The translations under genes and the position numbers were made by a program. Below are positions 24,610 to 33,110 of a stretch of 64,000 bases of DNA, one piece after another. Below the pieces are notes generated by a model. The model did no database searches. It was not told where the DNA came from and was given only the letters and a program-made list of their open reading frames with translations. This DNA comes from Gammaproteobacteria bacterium. GTDB taxonomy: Bacteria > Pseudomonadota > Gammaproteobacteria > Pseudomonadales > Porticoccaceae. How positions within the stretch are numbered: position 1 is the stretch's first letter; each line of letters starts with the position of its first letter. The stretch covers positions 124,001 through 188,000 of the forward strand of contig JAGPUW010000014.1 in the NCBI GenBank assembly GCA_018069465.1. Direction: 5' to 3'.

Positions 24610-25461
24610 TTATTTGCCGATTTGATTCAAGGGTATTTTCAAGTACGCCACACCGTTATCTTCTGGTGTCGGTAATTGGCCGGCGCGGATATTAACCTGA
24701 ATAGCCGGCAATATCAGTACTGGCATTTCGAGGGCAGCGTCACGTTCCTTGCGCAGCTTGATAAAGTCATCGGCACCCGATCCCTGCACATGGATGTTGT
24801 TGCGCTGATCGGCAACCGTGCATAAGTACTGGGGGTCGCTGCCCGCTTCAGGGTAGTCGTGGCAAAGGTAGATGCGAGTGTCGTCGGGAAAGCTGAGAAT
24901 GCGCTCTAGCGATTGATAAAGGGTGCTGGCATCGCCGCCGGGAAAGTCGGCGCGGGCAGTGCCGTAACGGGGTGCCAGGAAGGTGTCACCGATAAAAAGG
25001 GCATCGCCGATTTGGTAGGACACGCAAGCGGGTGTGTGTCCCGGTGTTGACAGTACTTTAATGCTCAACTCACCCAAGGTGAGGGTATCACCTTCGCCCA
25101 GTAGCAGATCAAACTGGCTGCCATCGGTGGCAAAATCCTGCATATTGAAAACGCCTTTGAACACTTCCTGCACCGCAGGCACATTGGCACCGATGCCGGT
25201 TTGCCCACCGCATTGCTCTTTGAAATGGGGAGCTGCGCTCAAATGGTCGGCATGGGCGTGGGTTTCAAGAATATATTTGAGGCTCAGATCTCGCTGTTTA
25301 AGGTCGCTAATAACCGCGTCGGCCGAGTGGGTGGCTGTGCGCCCCGAGCGATAGTTGAAGTCGAGCACCGGGTCGATAATAGCCGCCTGCCTGGAGCTTG
25401 TATCCCACACCAGATGGGTAAAGGTTGCGGTGTCTTTGTCGAAATAGGTTTTAACTTCCAT
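24610..25461 (-). CDS. MBL-fold persulfide dioxygenase-like hydrolase (Blh/ETHE1 type)
   Basis: A 283-aa metallo-beta-lactamase-fold protein. It has HAHADH at residues 68-73, TPGHTPACVSY with the next metal His, FIGDTFLAPRYGTARADFPGGDA with the bridging Asp, and LCHDYP. The RADFPGGDA and LCHDYPEAG segments belong to the ETHE1/Blh group, which oxidises glutathione persulfide to sulfite using a mononuclear iron. It is the first gene of an operon with two YeeE/YedE proteins. Its upstream region (25462-25771) carries A/T-rich elements shared with the divergent ArsR-RND promoter region. This is probably a sulfide and persulfide detoxification unit. Confidence 0.86.
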   Translation of the reverse strand: MEVKTYFDKDTATFTHLVWDTSSRQAAIIDPVLDFNYRSGRTATHSADAVISDLKQRDLSLKYILETHAHADHLSAAPHFKEQCGGQTGIGANVPAVQEVFKGVFNMQDFATDGSQFDLLLGEGDTLTLGELSIKVLSTPGHTPACVSYQIGDALFIGDTFLAPRYGTARADFPGGDASTLYQSLERILSFPDDTRIYLCHDYPEAGSDPQYLCTVADQRNNIHVQGSGADDFIKLRKERDAALEMPVLILPAIQVNIRAGQLPTPEDNGVAYLKIPLNQIGK

Positions 25462-25512
25462 GGTATAGACCTCAGGGCTAAGCGAGGTCTTATTATATTA
25501 GTTATTTATACA

Positions 25513-25530
25513 TTAGCAATATATAAAGTA
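25513..25530. promoter_or_regulatory. Candidate ArsR/BigR operator, copy 1
   Basis: TTAGCAATATATAAAGTA, 52 bp upstream of the persulfide-dioxygenase-like start, matches the element at 31189-31206 at 16 of 18 bases. It is embedded in a strongly A/T-rich stretch (25487-25550) with further ATTAG/CTAAT half-sites. Confidence 0.6.
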
Positions 25531-25561
25531 TACTAATCTAATATATGAAAAGGGTTTTATA

Positions 25562-25579
25562 TAAGCAATACATAAGTGA
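25562..25579. promoter_or_regulatory. Candidate ArsR/BigR operator, weaker copy 2
   Basis: TAAGCAATACATAAGTGA shares AGCAATACATAA with the element at 31189-31206 and lies 32 bp beyond copy 1. It may be a second binding site in the same promoter region. The rest of the 310-bp gap up to 25771 shows no gene. Confidence 0.4.
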
Positions 25580-25771
25580 TTTACGGAAAAGCCGGGACAA
25601 GTCGTTGCTCGCACTCGACGGCGATGCCGATGAAGGCATCATTAGCGGCACTGGTTAGTGGTATTCACAAAGCGCAGGTGAGTGCTAATCACAAGGGATA
25701 AGCATGATCAGGCTGGGCAGGAAATATAACGCCAGGTCAATGTGCCACATGGCGTCATAGGAGGCATGCCT

Positions 25772-26143
25772 TTAATCATCAATGCCTTCGGGAATGGCCT
25801 GGTCTTTACTCCAGGCGTCAAAACCACCATTGAGGCTGTAGATGTTGGAAAAGCCCATGCCTTGCAGGGTCGCGGCGGCAAGAGCAGAGCGGCCTCCCGA
25901 TTTGCAATAAACAATGATGGCTCCGTCGCGGTCGGCAAAGGCGGGGTTATTTTCAATGCGCATTTCGAGTACCCCGCGAGAAATATGCTGGGATCCCTCG
26001 ATATGCCCGGCGTCGTTTTCAACTTTTTCTCTGACATCGAGCAGGCTGATATTGCCCTTGCCAATCAGCTCTTTGGCCTCGGCAAGTTCAATGCAGCGGA
26101 CTTTAGATTTGGCTTCTTTAATAAGGTCGAGTGCACTGGTCAT
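25772..26143 (-). CDS. Single-domain rhodanese (sulfurtransferase)
   Basis: The 123-aa protein has the rhodanese fold with the active-site loop IVYCKSGGRSALAA, whose Cys carries the persulfide. It also has LLDVREKVENDAGHIEGSQHISRG, the usual CH2A-type region. It would transfer sulfane sulfur between thiols such as glutathione and thiosulfate. It is the last gene of the run that starts with the RND transporter (69 bp after the barrel gene) and lies just upstream of the persulfide dioxygenase promoter. This is a second reason to tie the transporter run to sulfur metabolism. Confidence 0.88.
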   Translation of the reverse strand: MTSALDLIKEAKSKVRCIELAEAKELIGKGNISLLDVREKVENDAGHIEGSQHISRGVLEMRIENNPAFADRDGAIIVYCKSGGRSALAAATLQGMGFSNIYSLNGGFDAWSKDQAIPEGIDD

Positions 26144-26212
26144 GGTTTTCTCCGTTAAAAAATACTGTGGTTGGCGGTTTGGTAAAGCTTGCTGTTATTG
26201 ATACTTGATCCC

Positions 26213-27637
26213 CTAAAAACTATAGCGCAGCCTGGCAAAAAAATTGCTGTTCTCTTCAAACTGGCCAAAGAAAGTATAGTCATCCTGGCCACCGAACAGG
26301 TTTGCACCCACTTCGCCAGACCAGCTGTCAGACAAGCGGTAGGTCACTTTTGGCATGGCGAAAAAATCATCGTCCGTGGGGGAATAAAAGACAAAAAGCG
26401 AAAGCGTTAATTTATCCTGATAGGCGCGGTAGTTCAGCCGGGTGGTGATTAAGTGCCGATACTCTTCGACTTCTTTATCGGGCAGCGGCGAATTTTTTTT
26501 CAGCGCACTGTAATCCTGAGTCCACTCCAGGTAGTACTGCAGGCCGAGGGTCAGGCGGGTGATGAGCTCCCGCTCGAAGCCGCTTAAAAAGCGCAGCTGG
26601 CTGTTGGGGATGAAAGGGTCGGTGCCGTCGCTATCGTCGCGGGACTGATACCAGGCGACTTCCATATTGGCGATGCCACCTTGTACCGTACCGCGCACAC
26701 TGGCGCCAATAGACGATAGTTTGGGGAAGTAATTCAAGCCATTGTTTGGATTGAAGGCGGCGGGGGTTTTGAAATAACCGTGGTAGCCGTAGAGAGCCCA
26801 CTCATAGCCACCAATGTTTTTATAAACCCTGAGGGCGAGTTCACCGTCATCGAGCTGGCTTCCCGGTTGCTCTGTTGATAGGCGGGGCGGGGCGGCGACA
26901 ATGTCGTTGGCCAGAGGTGAAAAGTAGCTGAAGCGCTCGCCGCGAATAAACGTATCCGCGTCGAATTTCGGCGTCCACACCAGGTCGATATTGGCAAGTT
27001 TATGAAAATAGCTGGCCTTAATCGCGTCGGAGGGGGCTTTCAGGTACTCCATGTCGCGGCCGGCAAAAAAGGATACCCAGTCTTTGGGGAAGAGGTCGTT
27101 GAGAAAGAGCAGATCGCCGGTGCCCCAGGTCAGTACCTGGCGGCCGAGGTAAAGGTCACTGTTGGCACTGGGTGAGAAGCGCAGCAGGGCTTCCCGGCTT
27201 TTGGTTTCGATAAAGGCGCCGCCCCAGCTGAGATCGTCAACAAAGGCATCGCCCTTGTAGCCAATATAGAGGGGGCCAAAATAGTCGGAATACTCGATGC
27301 GCAGTCGCGTTTCGTTCAGGGTGTCGTGCCGGTCAATCCATGGATTGCTTTGACTGCGGGTGCCGTAGGCGACTTCGATAAAACCGTGAAAGGGCGATTT
27401 GCTCTCGGCCTCGTCACCCCACTTTTCGCTGCCCCAGCCTTGATCTGAACTTTCGTCGCTGGAGCTTTCGTTATTGGTGTTTTCATTATTGGAGCTTTCG
27501 CTATCGGAACTGGCGACAGTAAAGCTCGCGTCCCAGGCGGGTGCGGTGGGCAGAGCCTCGGGCGTTGCGGCGCAGGCGAGCGCCGGGCCAAGCAGCAGGG
27601 CGGCGGCAAGCAGGGGGCGCAAGGCAGCTATAGTCAT
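26213..27637 (-). CDS. Outer-membrane beta-barrel protein of the RND operon (DUF1302-like)
   Basis: I place the start at the ATG at 27637, 8 bases after the previous stop; a GTG at 27664 is also open. The 474-aa product has a signal peptide (LAAALLLGPALACA) and then an Asn/Ser/Glu-rich linker (SSDSESSNNENTNNESSSDE, about residues 45-65). A long run of alternating aromatic strands ends in a C-terminal Phe (FFARLRYSF), as in outer-membrane barrels. Segments such as RLRIEYSDYFGPLYIGYKGDAFVDDL and LYLGRQVLTWGTGDLLFLNDLFPKDWVSFFAGRD resemble the DUF1302/porin-like partners often encoded with MMPL transporters. It is probably the outer-membrane part of the export system. Confidence 0.75.
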   Translation of the reverse strand: MTIAALRPLLAAALLLGPALACAATPEALPTAPAWDASFTVASSDSESSNNENTNNESSSDESSDQGWGSEKWGDEAESKSPFHGFIEVAYGTRSQSNPWIDRHDTLNETRLRIEYSDYFGPLYIGYKGDAFVDDLSWGGAFIETKSREALLRFSPSANSDLYLGRQVLTWGTGDLLFLNDLFPKDWVSFFAGRDMEYLKAPSDAIKASYFHKLANIDLVWTPKFDADTFIRGERFSYFSPLANDIVAAPPRLSTEQPGSQLDDGELALRVYKNIGGYEWALYGYHGYFKTPAAFNPNNGLNYFPKLSSIGASVRGTVQGGIANMEVAWYQSRDDSDGTDPFIPNSQLRFLSGFERELITRLTLGLQYYLEWTQDYSALKKNSPLPDKEVEEYRHLITTRLNYRAYQDKLTLSLFVFYSPTDDDFFAMPKVTYRLSDSWSGEVGANLFGGQDDYTFFGQFEENSNFFARLRYSF

Positions 27638-27645
27638 TAGCGGGG

Positions 27646-28446
27646 CTATTTTCTTTTGAACCACTGCTGAGGTGGGTTGCGCAGTGAGCGCTCGGAAAAA
27701 ATGTCATCCGGTAAGCCAATGCCGTAGTGAATGTAGCGCATTTCGGTGAGGGTCGAGCCGCCCGAGCGCAGGTCTGATGCCTTCATTTTTGTGGCGGTGG
27801 CAAAGCCGTCAATATCCTTGATTTGCAGGGCTTCAATGCGGCGGTAAACCTTGCCTGCGCTATCGGTGTACTCGGTTTTTACCGGCATCCAGTTGCCCTT
27901 GTCTATCCACACGGTATAAAAGGCAAACTCGACGCTGGCGGGGTCCAGCGGTGTGTTTTTTACGACATAGTGCTGCTCTGTGCCAGCTAACAGTTCGTGC
28001 TTATCGGCGCTCAGACTGCGCCCTGAAATGTCTTCATAAAAGAAATGGGAGCCGACAAAGCTGGTTCTTTTATCGCCAGAGGAGATACGTTTCACCAGGT
28101 CGAGGCCGGGCAGGTAGAGCCAGCGGTCATCACTGCCGCCGATATGTTTGATGACGCGAAACATTGTATTGCGAACATCGGCGGGCCGACTGAAGAGCAC
28201 CAGAAAATCCTGATCGGCATCGTCCGGCTCGTTGCGATCTTTGCGCAGAATGGTGAATTGGCGAACCTGTTTATTGCCTCCGCCGTCGGTAATGAGCATG
28301 CGAGACTCTGCGCGGCCATCGACGCCCTGATAAAAAGCGACGTGGTTGGCCTTGCTGACGATCAGATTGACATCGCTTTCATTGGCACTGGCGACATTTA
28401 TTGCGCACGCCGCACTGAGCCCAAGGCATTTAAAAAAGTGATTCAT
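27646..28446 (-). CDS. LolA-like outer-membrane lipoprotein-sorting protein
   Basis: The 266-aa protein has a signal peptide (cleavage near ASA, residue 20). The mature part belongs to the outer membrane lipoprotein-sorting group with a LolA-like fold: MLITDGGGNKQVRQFTILRKD, FLVLFSRPADVRNTMFRVIKHIGGSDDRWLYLPGLDLVKRISSGDKRTSFVGSHFFYEDISGR, and WIDKGNWMPVKTEYTDSAGKVYRRIEAL. Such proteins are thought to carry a lipid from an MMPL-type pump across the periplasm. Its ATG overlaps the transporter stop (ATGA), so the two are translationally coupled. The barrel gene follows 8 bases later. Confidence 0.83.
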   Translation of the reverse strand: MNHFFKCLGLSAACAINVASANESDVNLIVSKANHVAFYQGVDGRAESRMLITDGGGNKQVRQFTILRKDRNEPDDADQDFLVLFSRPADVRNTMFRVIKHIGGSDDRWLYLPGLDLVKRISSGDKRTSFVGSHFFYEDISGRSLSADKHELLAGTEQHYVVKNTPLDPASVEFAFYTVWIDKGNWMPVKTEYTDSAGKVYRRIEALQIKDIDGFATATKMKASDLRSGGSTLTEMRYIHYGIGLPDDIFSERSLRNPPQQWFKRK

Positions 28447-31037
28447 TGTGCTTTCTCCTGATGTTTTCCAAACAGTGGGCCTTTAAGGTAGGTCATCAAT
28501 ATAGGCAATATCACCAGGGTGGTGAGGCAGGAAATAATCATAATCGCCGCGAGAAACATGCCCACGGTGTTGTAGGGCACCAGTGGCGATAGTAAAAGCG
28601 GCAGGAAACCAATGGCGATAACAATGGCATTTCTTGAGATTGCCCGCGCCGGTTGTTCAAACATCAGTGGGATTGCCTTGTCGAAACTGCCGTGTTTATC
28701 GACCAGCTCCCGCAGACGCTGGACAAAGTGAATGGCAAAGTCGACGGACAAGCCCAGTGACAGCGCCGATAGTATGGCCACGGGCATGTCGTAGTCTTTA
28801 CCTGCCCAGCCAACGATACCGTAGATAAAGAGGATGGTGGCCGACAGCGGAATCATGGCGAGTAAGCCAAAGAGGATGGAGCGAAACAGGAAAATCATCA
28901 TCATCGAGACCACGGCAAAGGCGCCGAGCAGGCTGGTGACCATGCCGTTGACCATGGCTTCCTGCCAAACAACGTTGATATAGGTCAGCCCAGCCCAGCG
29001 CATTTCTACTCCGGCAGGTAGTGGGTGGCTGAGCCGGTAGTCGTCAACAAAGTCGACCACCTGGCTCATGTCGACGTTATCGCCACTTTTTAGCTGTAGC
29101 CAGATTGAGGCAGAGCGCTGGTCGGGTGTCACCAGTCGCCATAAATCCTGGGGTCGGTGGGATGACTGATAGCTAAGTAAGGTCTGCGCCACGGCCGCCG
29201 ATGAATCGGGGATGCGGTAATTGTCGGCGCTGCCCCCGTTCAATTCGCGGTACACGGTTTTCACCACATCGGTGACGGAGTTACTTTTACCGACGATGCC
29301 CGTCGTCAACAGTGCTTGCTGTAGCGACTCTATATAGGCCAGCGCCTCGGGCTGTTGAAAATATTTGCTGGCACTGAGTTGCTCGTCGGTTGCCGCTAAT
29401 AAGGCGTCGAGATACACCCCTTGATCTTCGGCAGCGGCGAACAGTTGGTCGTCGAGTTGCAGGGCCAGGTTTTGCAGTAGTAGCACCAGTGGGCTGCCGG
29501 CGTCGCCAGCTGCTATCGATGTTTTGGCCTTTTCTTGCAGCTGTTGCCACAGGGGTGCTAGCTCGATGCCCGCAGCTTTAGCTCGCTCAATAATGGCCTG
29601 AGTGTTGTTGTCGAAGTCAGTTTTGAGTTCGGCTTCGTTGTGTTGCTCGAGCACCAGAAAGGCATTGTAAGTACCGGCAAAGTGCTGGTTGAGTATTTTA
29701 TCGGCGACCCGCAAGCGGTGAGATTCCTGAAACCACTGAAAGGGGTTGTCATTGATGATTATTTTGCTAACCCCGATAACACTGACGACGGTAATGAGTG
29801 AGAAGGCGAGCAGTAGGATTTTGGGACGCGCCAGGCTGCCCTTACCCAACGTTTTTAAACTGCGGGCCAGAGGACTGTGGTTGTCATCGTGGGGGGTGGT
29901 TGCCGCCAGCTTTTGCAGCCGCTCGGGCGATAGGGAAATAACGTAGGCGGGAATAAAGGTAATGGTCAGGAAAAAGGCCAGCATCACCCCGAAGGCGATA
30001 AACAGGCCGAAGACTTGCACCGGCGGGATGGGGGTGAGGGCAAGTGCGGCAAAGCCGATGGCCGAGGTCAGTGAGGTGTAGAGCATCGGCGTGTATAAAT
30101 GCTCGATCACCTCGCGCATGGCCGCTTCTGGCGTGGTGTCCTTATGGTAGCGATCGGAAAACTCGGAGAGCAGGTGCACCGAATCGACCACGGCGATGGG
30201 CATCAAAAAAATCATGATCATTGAGCTCATGATGTGCACGGTATAGCCCATACCAATCAGCAGCCCCATGGTGCAGATGATGCTCACCATCGCCAGAATC
30301 ATCGGCGAGGCGATCAGTGACAGGCTGCGGAAAAAGTACCACATCAACAGAAATACCAGCAGCCCGGCAACGGGGGCGGAGGTGGCCATTTGCAAAAACA
30401 TTTCCACACCAAAGGTGTCTTCGGCGACCGGTAGCCCGGTGATGTAAAAGCTGTCCTCGCTGTCGAGGGTGTCAATAATATCCTCGACTTCGGCGACGAT
30501 CCTGTAGGACTGATCTTTGTGCAGAATTGGTATGTACACCGCGGTGGCAATGCCGTCGGGTGAGACGATGGTGTTGTTGAGGAAGGGTAGATTTTCGACG
30601 GCGCTGCGAATTTCGCTGGCGGCCTGGCTGGTGCTCGGTGGCTGATTCATCATCCACTGAAAGCGAATGGTGCCGGGGCCATCCTGGGAAATATTGTCGA
30701 CTGTGGCCAGTGAGAGCACGTCCTGGGGCACGATGCCGTCGATTTTTAATATTTCATTGGAGAGCTTGTGCAGGGCCTCGAGGGAGCGAGGGTTGTAGAT
30801 GCCCTGTGCCCCTTCATTGATCATGCCGACGACGATCAGGTCGTTGATGCCAAATTTCTTTTTTACCTCTTCGTGGAAAACCCGGTCGGCCTGGTCGGAG
30901 GGCAGCATGTTTTCGGGATCGGTATCGATAATAATTTTGGGCAACATGGCACCGAAGACGATCACTGCGAGCAGCATTAACTGAAATACGCGTTTCGGGT
31001 GATGGAAGGCAAAGTTAATCAGGTGTTCTTTGATCAT
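28443..31037 (-). CDS. MMPL/RND family transporter
   Basis: An 864-aa inner-membrane protein from the ATG at 31037, preceded by AGAG 8 bases upstream (the frame is open further, to 31121). Two repeats each have a helix, a large periplasmic loop and five helices. The first set includes MILAMVSIICTMGLLIGMGYTVHIMSSMIMIFLMPIAVVDSVHLLSEF, with the proton-relay Asp in helix 4. The second includes LSALSLGLSVDFAIHFVQRLRELV. This is the SSD-bearing MMPL layout for moving lipids or sterol-like molecules. It is the first gene of the transporter, LolA-like, barrel and rhodanese run, divergent from the ArsR regulator. Confidence 0.87.
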   Translation of the reverse strand: MIKEHLINFAFHHPKRVFQLMLLAVIVFGAMLPKIIIDTDPENMLPSDQADRVFHEEVKKKFGINDLIVVGMINEGAQGIYNPRSLEALHKLSNEILKIDGIVPQDVLSLATVDNISQDGPGTIRFQWMMNQPPSTSQAASEIRSAVENLPFLNNTIVSPDGIATAVYIPILHKDQSYRIVAEVEDIIDTLDSEDSFYITGLPVAEDTFGVEMFLQMATSAPVAGLLVFLLMWYFFRSLSLIASPMILAMVSIICTMGLLIGMGYTVHIMSSMIMIFLMPIAVVDSVHLLSEFSDRYHKDTTPEAAMREVIEHLYTPMLYTSLTSAIGFAALALTPIPPVQVFGLFIAFGVMLAFFLTITFIPAYVISLSPERLQKLAATTPHDDNHSPLARSLKTLGKGSLARPKILLLAFSLITVVSVIGVSKIIINDNPFQWFQESHRLRVADKILNQHFAGTYNAFLVLEQHNEAELKTDFDNNTQAIIERAKAAGIELAPLWQQLQEKAKTSIAAGDAGSPLVLLLQNLALQLDDQLFAAAEDQGVYLDALLAATDEQLSASKYFQQPEALAYIESLQQALLTTGIVGKSNSVTDVVKTVYRELNGGSADNYRIPDSSAAVAQTLLSYQSSHRPQDLWRLVTPDQRSASIWLQLKSGDNVDMSQVVDFVDDYRLSHPLPAGVEMRWAGLTYINVVWQEAMVNGMVTSLLGAFAVVSMMMIFLFRSILFGLLAMIPLSATILFIYGIVGWAGKDYDMPVAILSALSLGLSVDFAIHFVQRLRELVDKHGSFDKAIPLMFEQPARAISRNAIVIAIGFLPLLLSPLVPYNTVGMFLAAIMIISCLTTLVILPILMTYLKGPLFGKHQEKAQ

Positions 31038-31169
31038 GGTTTCGACTCTTTTTATTTTTTTAAAGAGGTGTGAGCGAACCAGCTGCGTTTGGCGTGCATG
31101 AAATTGTGTACACCAAGGCAATGTTCCTGGTTACCGTAAAATCTCAGACCAATATAGATATAGCTTTAT

Positions 31170-31206
31170 TGTATTAGCATATATTATTTTAGCAATACAT
31201 AATGTA
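31170..31206. promoter_or_regulatory. Candidate ArsR/BigR operator in the divergent promoter
   Basis: TGTATTAGC (31170-31178) and AGCAATACA (31191-31199) form an imperfect inverted repeat. The right half extends to TTAGCAATACATAATGTA (31189-31206), which matches 25513-25530 at 16 of 18 bases. It lies midway between the RND start (31037) and the regulator start (31275), so it could control both. Confidence 0.6.
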
Positions 31207-31274
31207 GTGACATGGAATTCACCAGAACGGCTAGATAATCGCTATTCAATAAAATACAGAGGGGGATTGACACA

Positions 31275-31583
31275 GTGGATGTAGATTTAGCTGACTTGGC
31301 TGCTCATGCCAGTGAGGCGGAGGCTTTACTCAAGGGGCTGTCGAACAGCAATCGCTTAATGGTGCTTTGTGCCTTGAGTGATGGCGAGTTGTCGGTGACG
31401 GAGTTGAATGAGCGCATACCCCTCAGTCAGTCGGCGCTGTCCCAGCATTTGGCGACCTTGCGCAAGGCGGGCATGGTGGCGACGCGGCGGGAATCGCAGA
31501 CCATTTACTACCGTCTCGACGACCCCAAGGTGAGTATTATTATTGAGGCTCTGCACGGCATGTTTTGTGGGGCGCTCGCATAA
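31275..31583 (+). CDS. ArsR-family repressor of the BigR/SqrR/YgaV type
   Basis: A 102-aa winged-helix regulator. Residues 18-31 (LLKGLSNSNRLMVL) form the first helices, ELNERIPLSQSALSQHLATLRKAGMV the recognition helix, and ATRRESQTIYYRL the wing. The metal-site CxC of arsenic sensors is absent. Instead there are two cysteines, Cys32 (VLCAL) and Cys98 (MFCGALA), at the places used by BigR, YgaV and SqrR to sense sulfide and persulfides through a disulfide or polysulfide bridge. The GTG start follows GAGGGGG. It is divergent from the RND operon, with a shared palindromic element between. It probably represses itself, that operon and the persulfide dioxygenase operon. Confidence 0.88.
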   Translation: MDVDLADLAAHASEAEALLKGLSNSNRLMVLCALSDGELSVTELNERIPLSQSALSQHLATLRKAGMVATRRESQTIYYRLDDPKVSIIIEALHGMFCGALA

Positions 31584-31621
31584 CAGGCGCTTTTAAAAGC
31601 AGCTGGAAAAGCCCTGCTAAA

Positions 31622-32413
31622 CTATTTAAAACCGTGTTCCGGCTCGGGGAAGTCACCGCCGCGCACGGCATCGGCGTAGGCTTTTAGTGCCTCCTGTACA
31701 CCGGCGGAATCGGCGAGAAAGTTTTTGGTGAACTTGGGGATGCGCGGTGAAAAGCCGAGCATGTCGTAGAGCACCAGTACCTGGGCATCGGTGTTGGGGC
31801 CTGCGCCAATACCAACCACGGGAATATCCAAAGCCTCGGTAATGCTGGTCGCCAGTTCAGTGGGCACACATTCCAGTACCAGCATATCGGCACCGGCCTC
31901 CTGCAAAATTTTGGCGTCGCGCAGGATCAACTCGGCGCTTTCCTCATCGCGCCCCTGCACTTTATAGCCACCCAGTTTATTAAACGATTGGGGCGTCAGG
32001 CCCAGGTGGCCGCAGACCGGAACACCGCGCTGGCTGAGGCTGAAAACCGACTCCTCAAGCCAGGCGCCGCCTTCAACTTTCACCATCTGTGCGCCCGCCT
32101 GCATCAGCAGGGCGGCATTGTCGAGGGTGGCCTCTTCCGTGGCGTAAGACATAAAGGGCATATCGGCAATAATGAGTGACTTGCTGTTGCCGCGGCTGAC
32201 TGCGCCGGTGTGGTGGAGCATGTCATCCATGGTCACTGGCACGGTGCTGTCATAGCCGAGGATGACATTGCCCAGTGAGTCGCCAACGAGAATCACGTCA
32301 ATACCCGCAAGCTCAATTTGCCGGGCAAAGGCGCTGTCGTAGGCGGTGATCACGGGAAACTTTTCACCAGCTGCTTTGTAATTGTTGAGGGTGTTGATGG
32401 TGACAGACTTCAT
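31622..32413 (-). CDS. panB: 3-methyl-2-oxobutanoate hydroxymethyltransferase
   Basis: The 263-aa enzyme of pantothenate synthesis transfers a hydroxymethyl group from methylene-tetrahydrofolate to 2-oxoisovalerate. The start at 32413 gives MKSVTINTLNNYKAAGEKFPVITAYDSAFA, aligned with E. coli PanB (264 aa). DVILVGDSLGNVILGYDSTVPVTMDDMLHHT, with the Mg-binding Asp residues, and KVEGGAWLEE are diagnostic. The longer frame that runs back into the kinase gene is rejected. It is last in the dksA-to-panB block. panC, which often follows panB, is not present: the next gene is the convergent ArsR regulator. Confidence 0.95.
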   Translation of the reverse strand: MKSVTINTLNNYKAAGEKFPVITAYDSAFARQIELAGIDVILVGDSLGNVILGYDSTVPVTMDDMLHHTGAVSRGNSKSLIIADMPFMSYATEEATLDNAALLMQAGAQMVKVEGGAWLEESVFSLSQRGVPVCGHLGLTPQSFNKLGGYKVQGRDEESAELILRDAKILQEAGADMLVLECVPTELATSITEALDIPVVGIGAGPNTDAQVLVLYDMLGFSPRIPKFTKNFLADSAGVQEALKAYADAVRGGDFPEPEHGFK

Positions 32414-32426
32414 CGGCTTGTCTCGT

Positions 32427-33110
32427 TTACAGGTGAGCTTGGGGGTTGTAGTAGTGGCGACCGCTTTTGATGCTGAGTAAATACTCGACCAGACTGCGGT
32501 AGTCTTCTTCGTTGTTGATCGGGTCAATGTCCGCCGCGTTAATAATCAACAGCGGCGCGGCCTCATAGTAATGGAAAAACGCCATATAGGCCTCATTAAG
32601 CTGGGTCAGATAGGCCAGGTCAATATTGCGTTCGCTGGCAACGCCACGGGCGTTGATACGCTCCATCAGCACGTCGGCGGGTGCCTGCAGGTAAATCACC
32701 AGGTCGGGTTTGGGTTTGTTGAGGCTTAGCTGCTGGTACACCGCCTGGTAAATTTTCAATTCGTCGGCGTCGAGGGTGACGCGGGCGAAGAGGGGGTCTT
32801 TGTCCATCAAAAAGTCGGCAACGCGCGAAGGCTGAAACATATCGCCCTGGCGCAAGTCTTCAATTTGCTCGGCTCTTTGTAATAAAAAGTGCAGCTGGGT
32901 GGGCAGCGCGGCCGCTTGTCTATCCTGATAAAAGCGTGTCAGGAAAGGGTTGTCTGCTGTTTTTTCAAGCAAAGTATCGTAATGGAAGCTTGCGGCCAGA
33001 CGTTTGGCGAGGGATGTTTTGCCAACACCGACGGGCCCTTCAACCGCGATAAAGCGGGGCAAGGTAGCGATTTCCAGATCGAGATTAATAGTCTTAGCCA
33101 GCACGTCCAC
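32427..33110 (-). CDS. Deoxynucleoside kinase family protein
   Basis: A 227-aa P-loop kinase of the dNK family (deoxyguanosine/deoxyadenosine kinase-like). Walker A is EGPVGVGKTSLA near residue 25. TADNPFLTRFYQD, the family's DRxxxxD-equivalent MFQPSRVADFLMDKDPLFA and LVIYLQAPADVLMERINARG follow. A GGAGG at 33116-33120 lies 5 bases before a GTG at 33110 and decides the start; an ATG at 33137 would lie in front of that site and deepen the overlap with folK. It would phosphorylate salvaged deoxynucleosides. It sits between folK and panB in the operon. Confidence 0.85.
   Translation of the reverse strand: MDVLAKTINLDLEIATLPRFIAVEGPVGVGKTSLAKRLAASFHYDTLLEKTADNPFLTRFYQDRQAAALPTQLHFLLQRAEQIEDLRQGDMFQPSRVADFLMDKDPLFARVTLDADELKIYQAVYQQLSLNKPKPDLVIYLQAPADVLMERINARGVASERNIDLAYLTQLNEAYMAFFHYYEAAPLLIINAADIDPINNEEDYRSLVEYLLSIKSGRHYYNPQAHL

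Noticed and set aside
31275-31583. Arsenic-responsive regulator
   Set aside because: No arsenic-resistance genes and no CxC metal site; the cysteine pattern and neighbours fit sulfide sensing.
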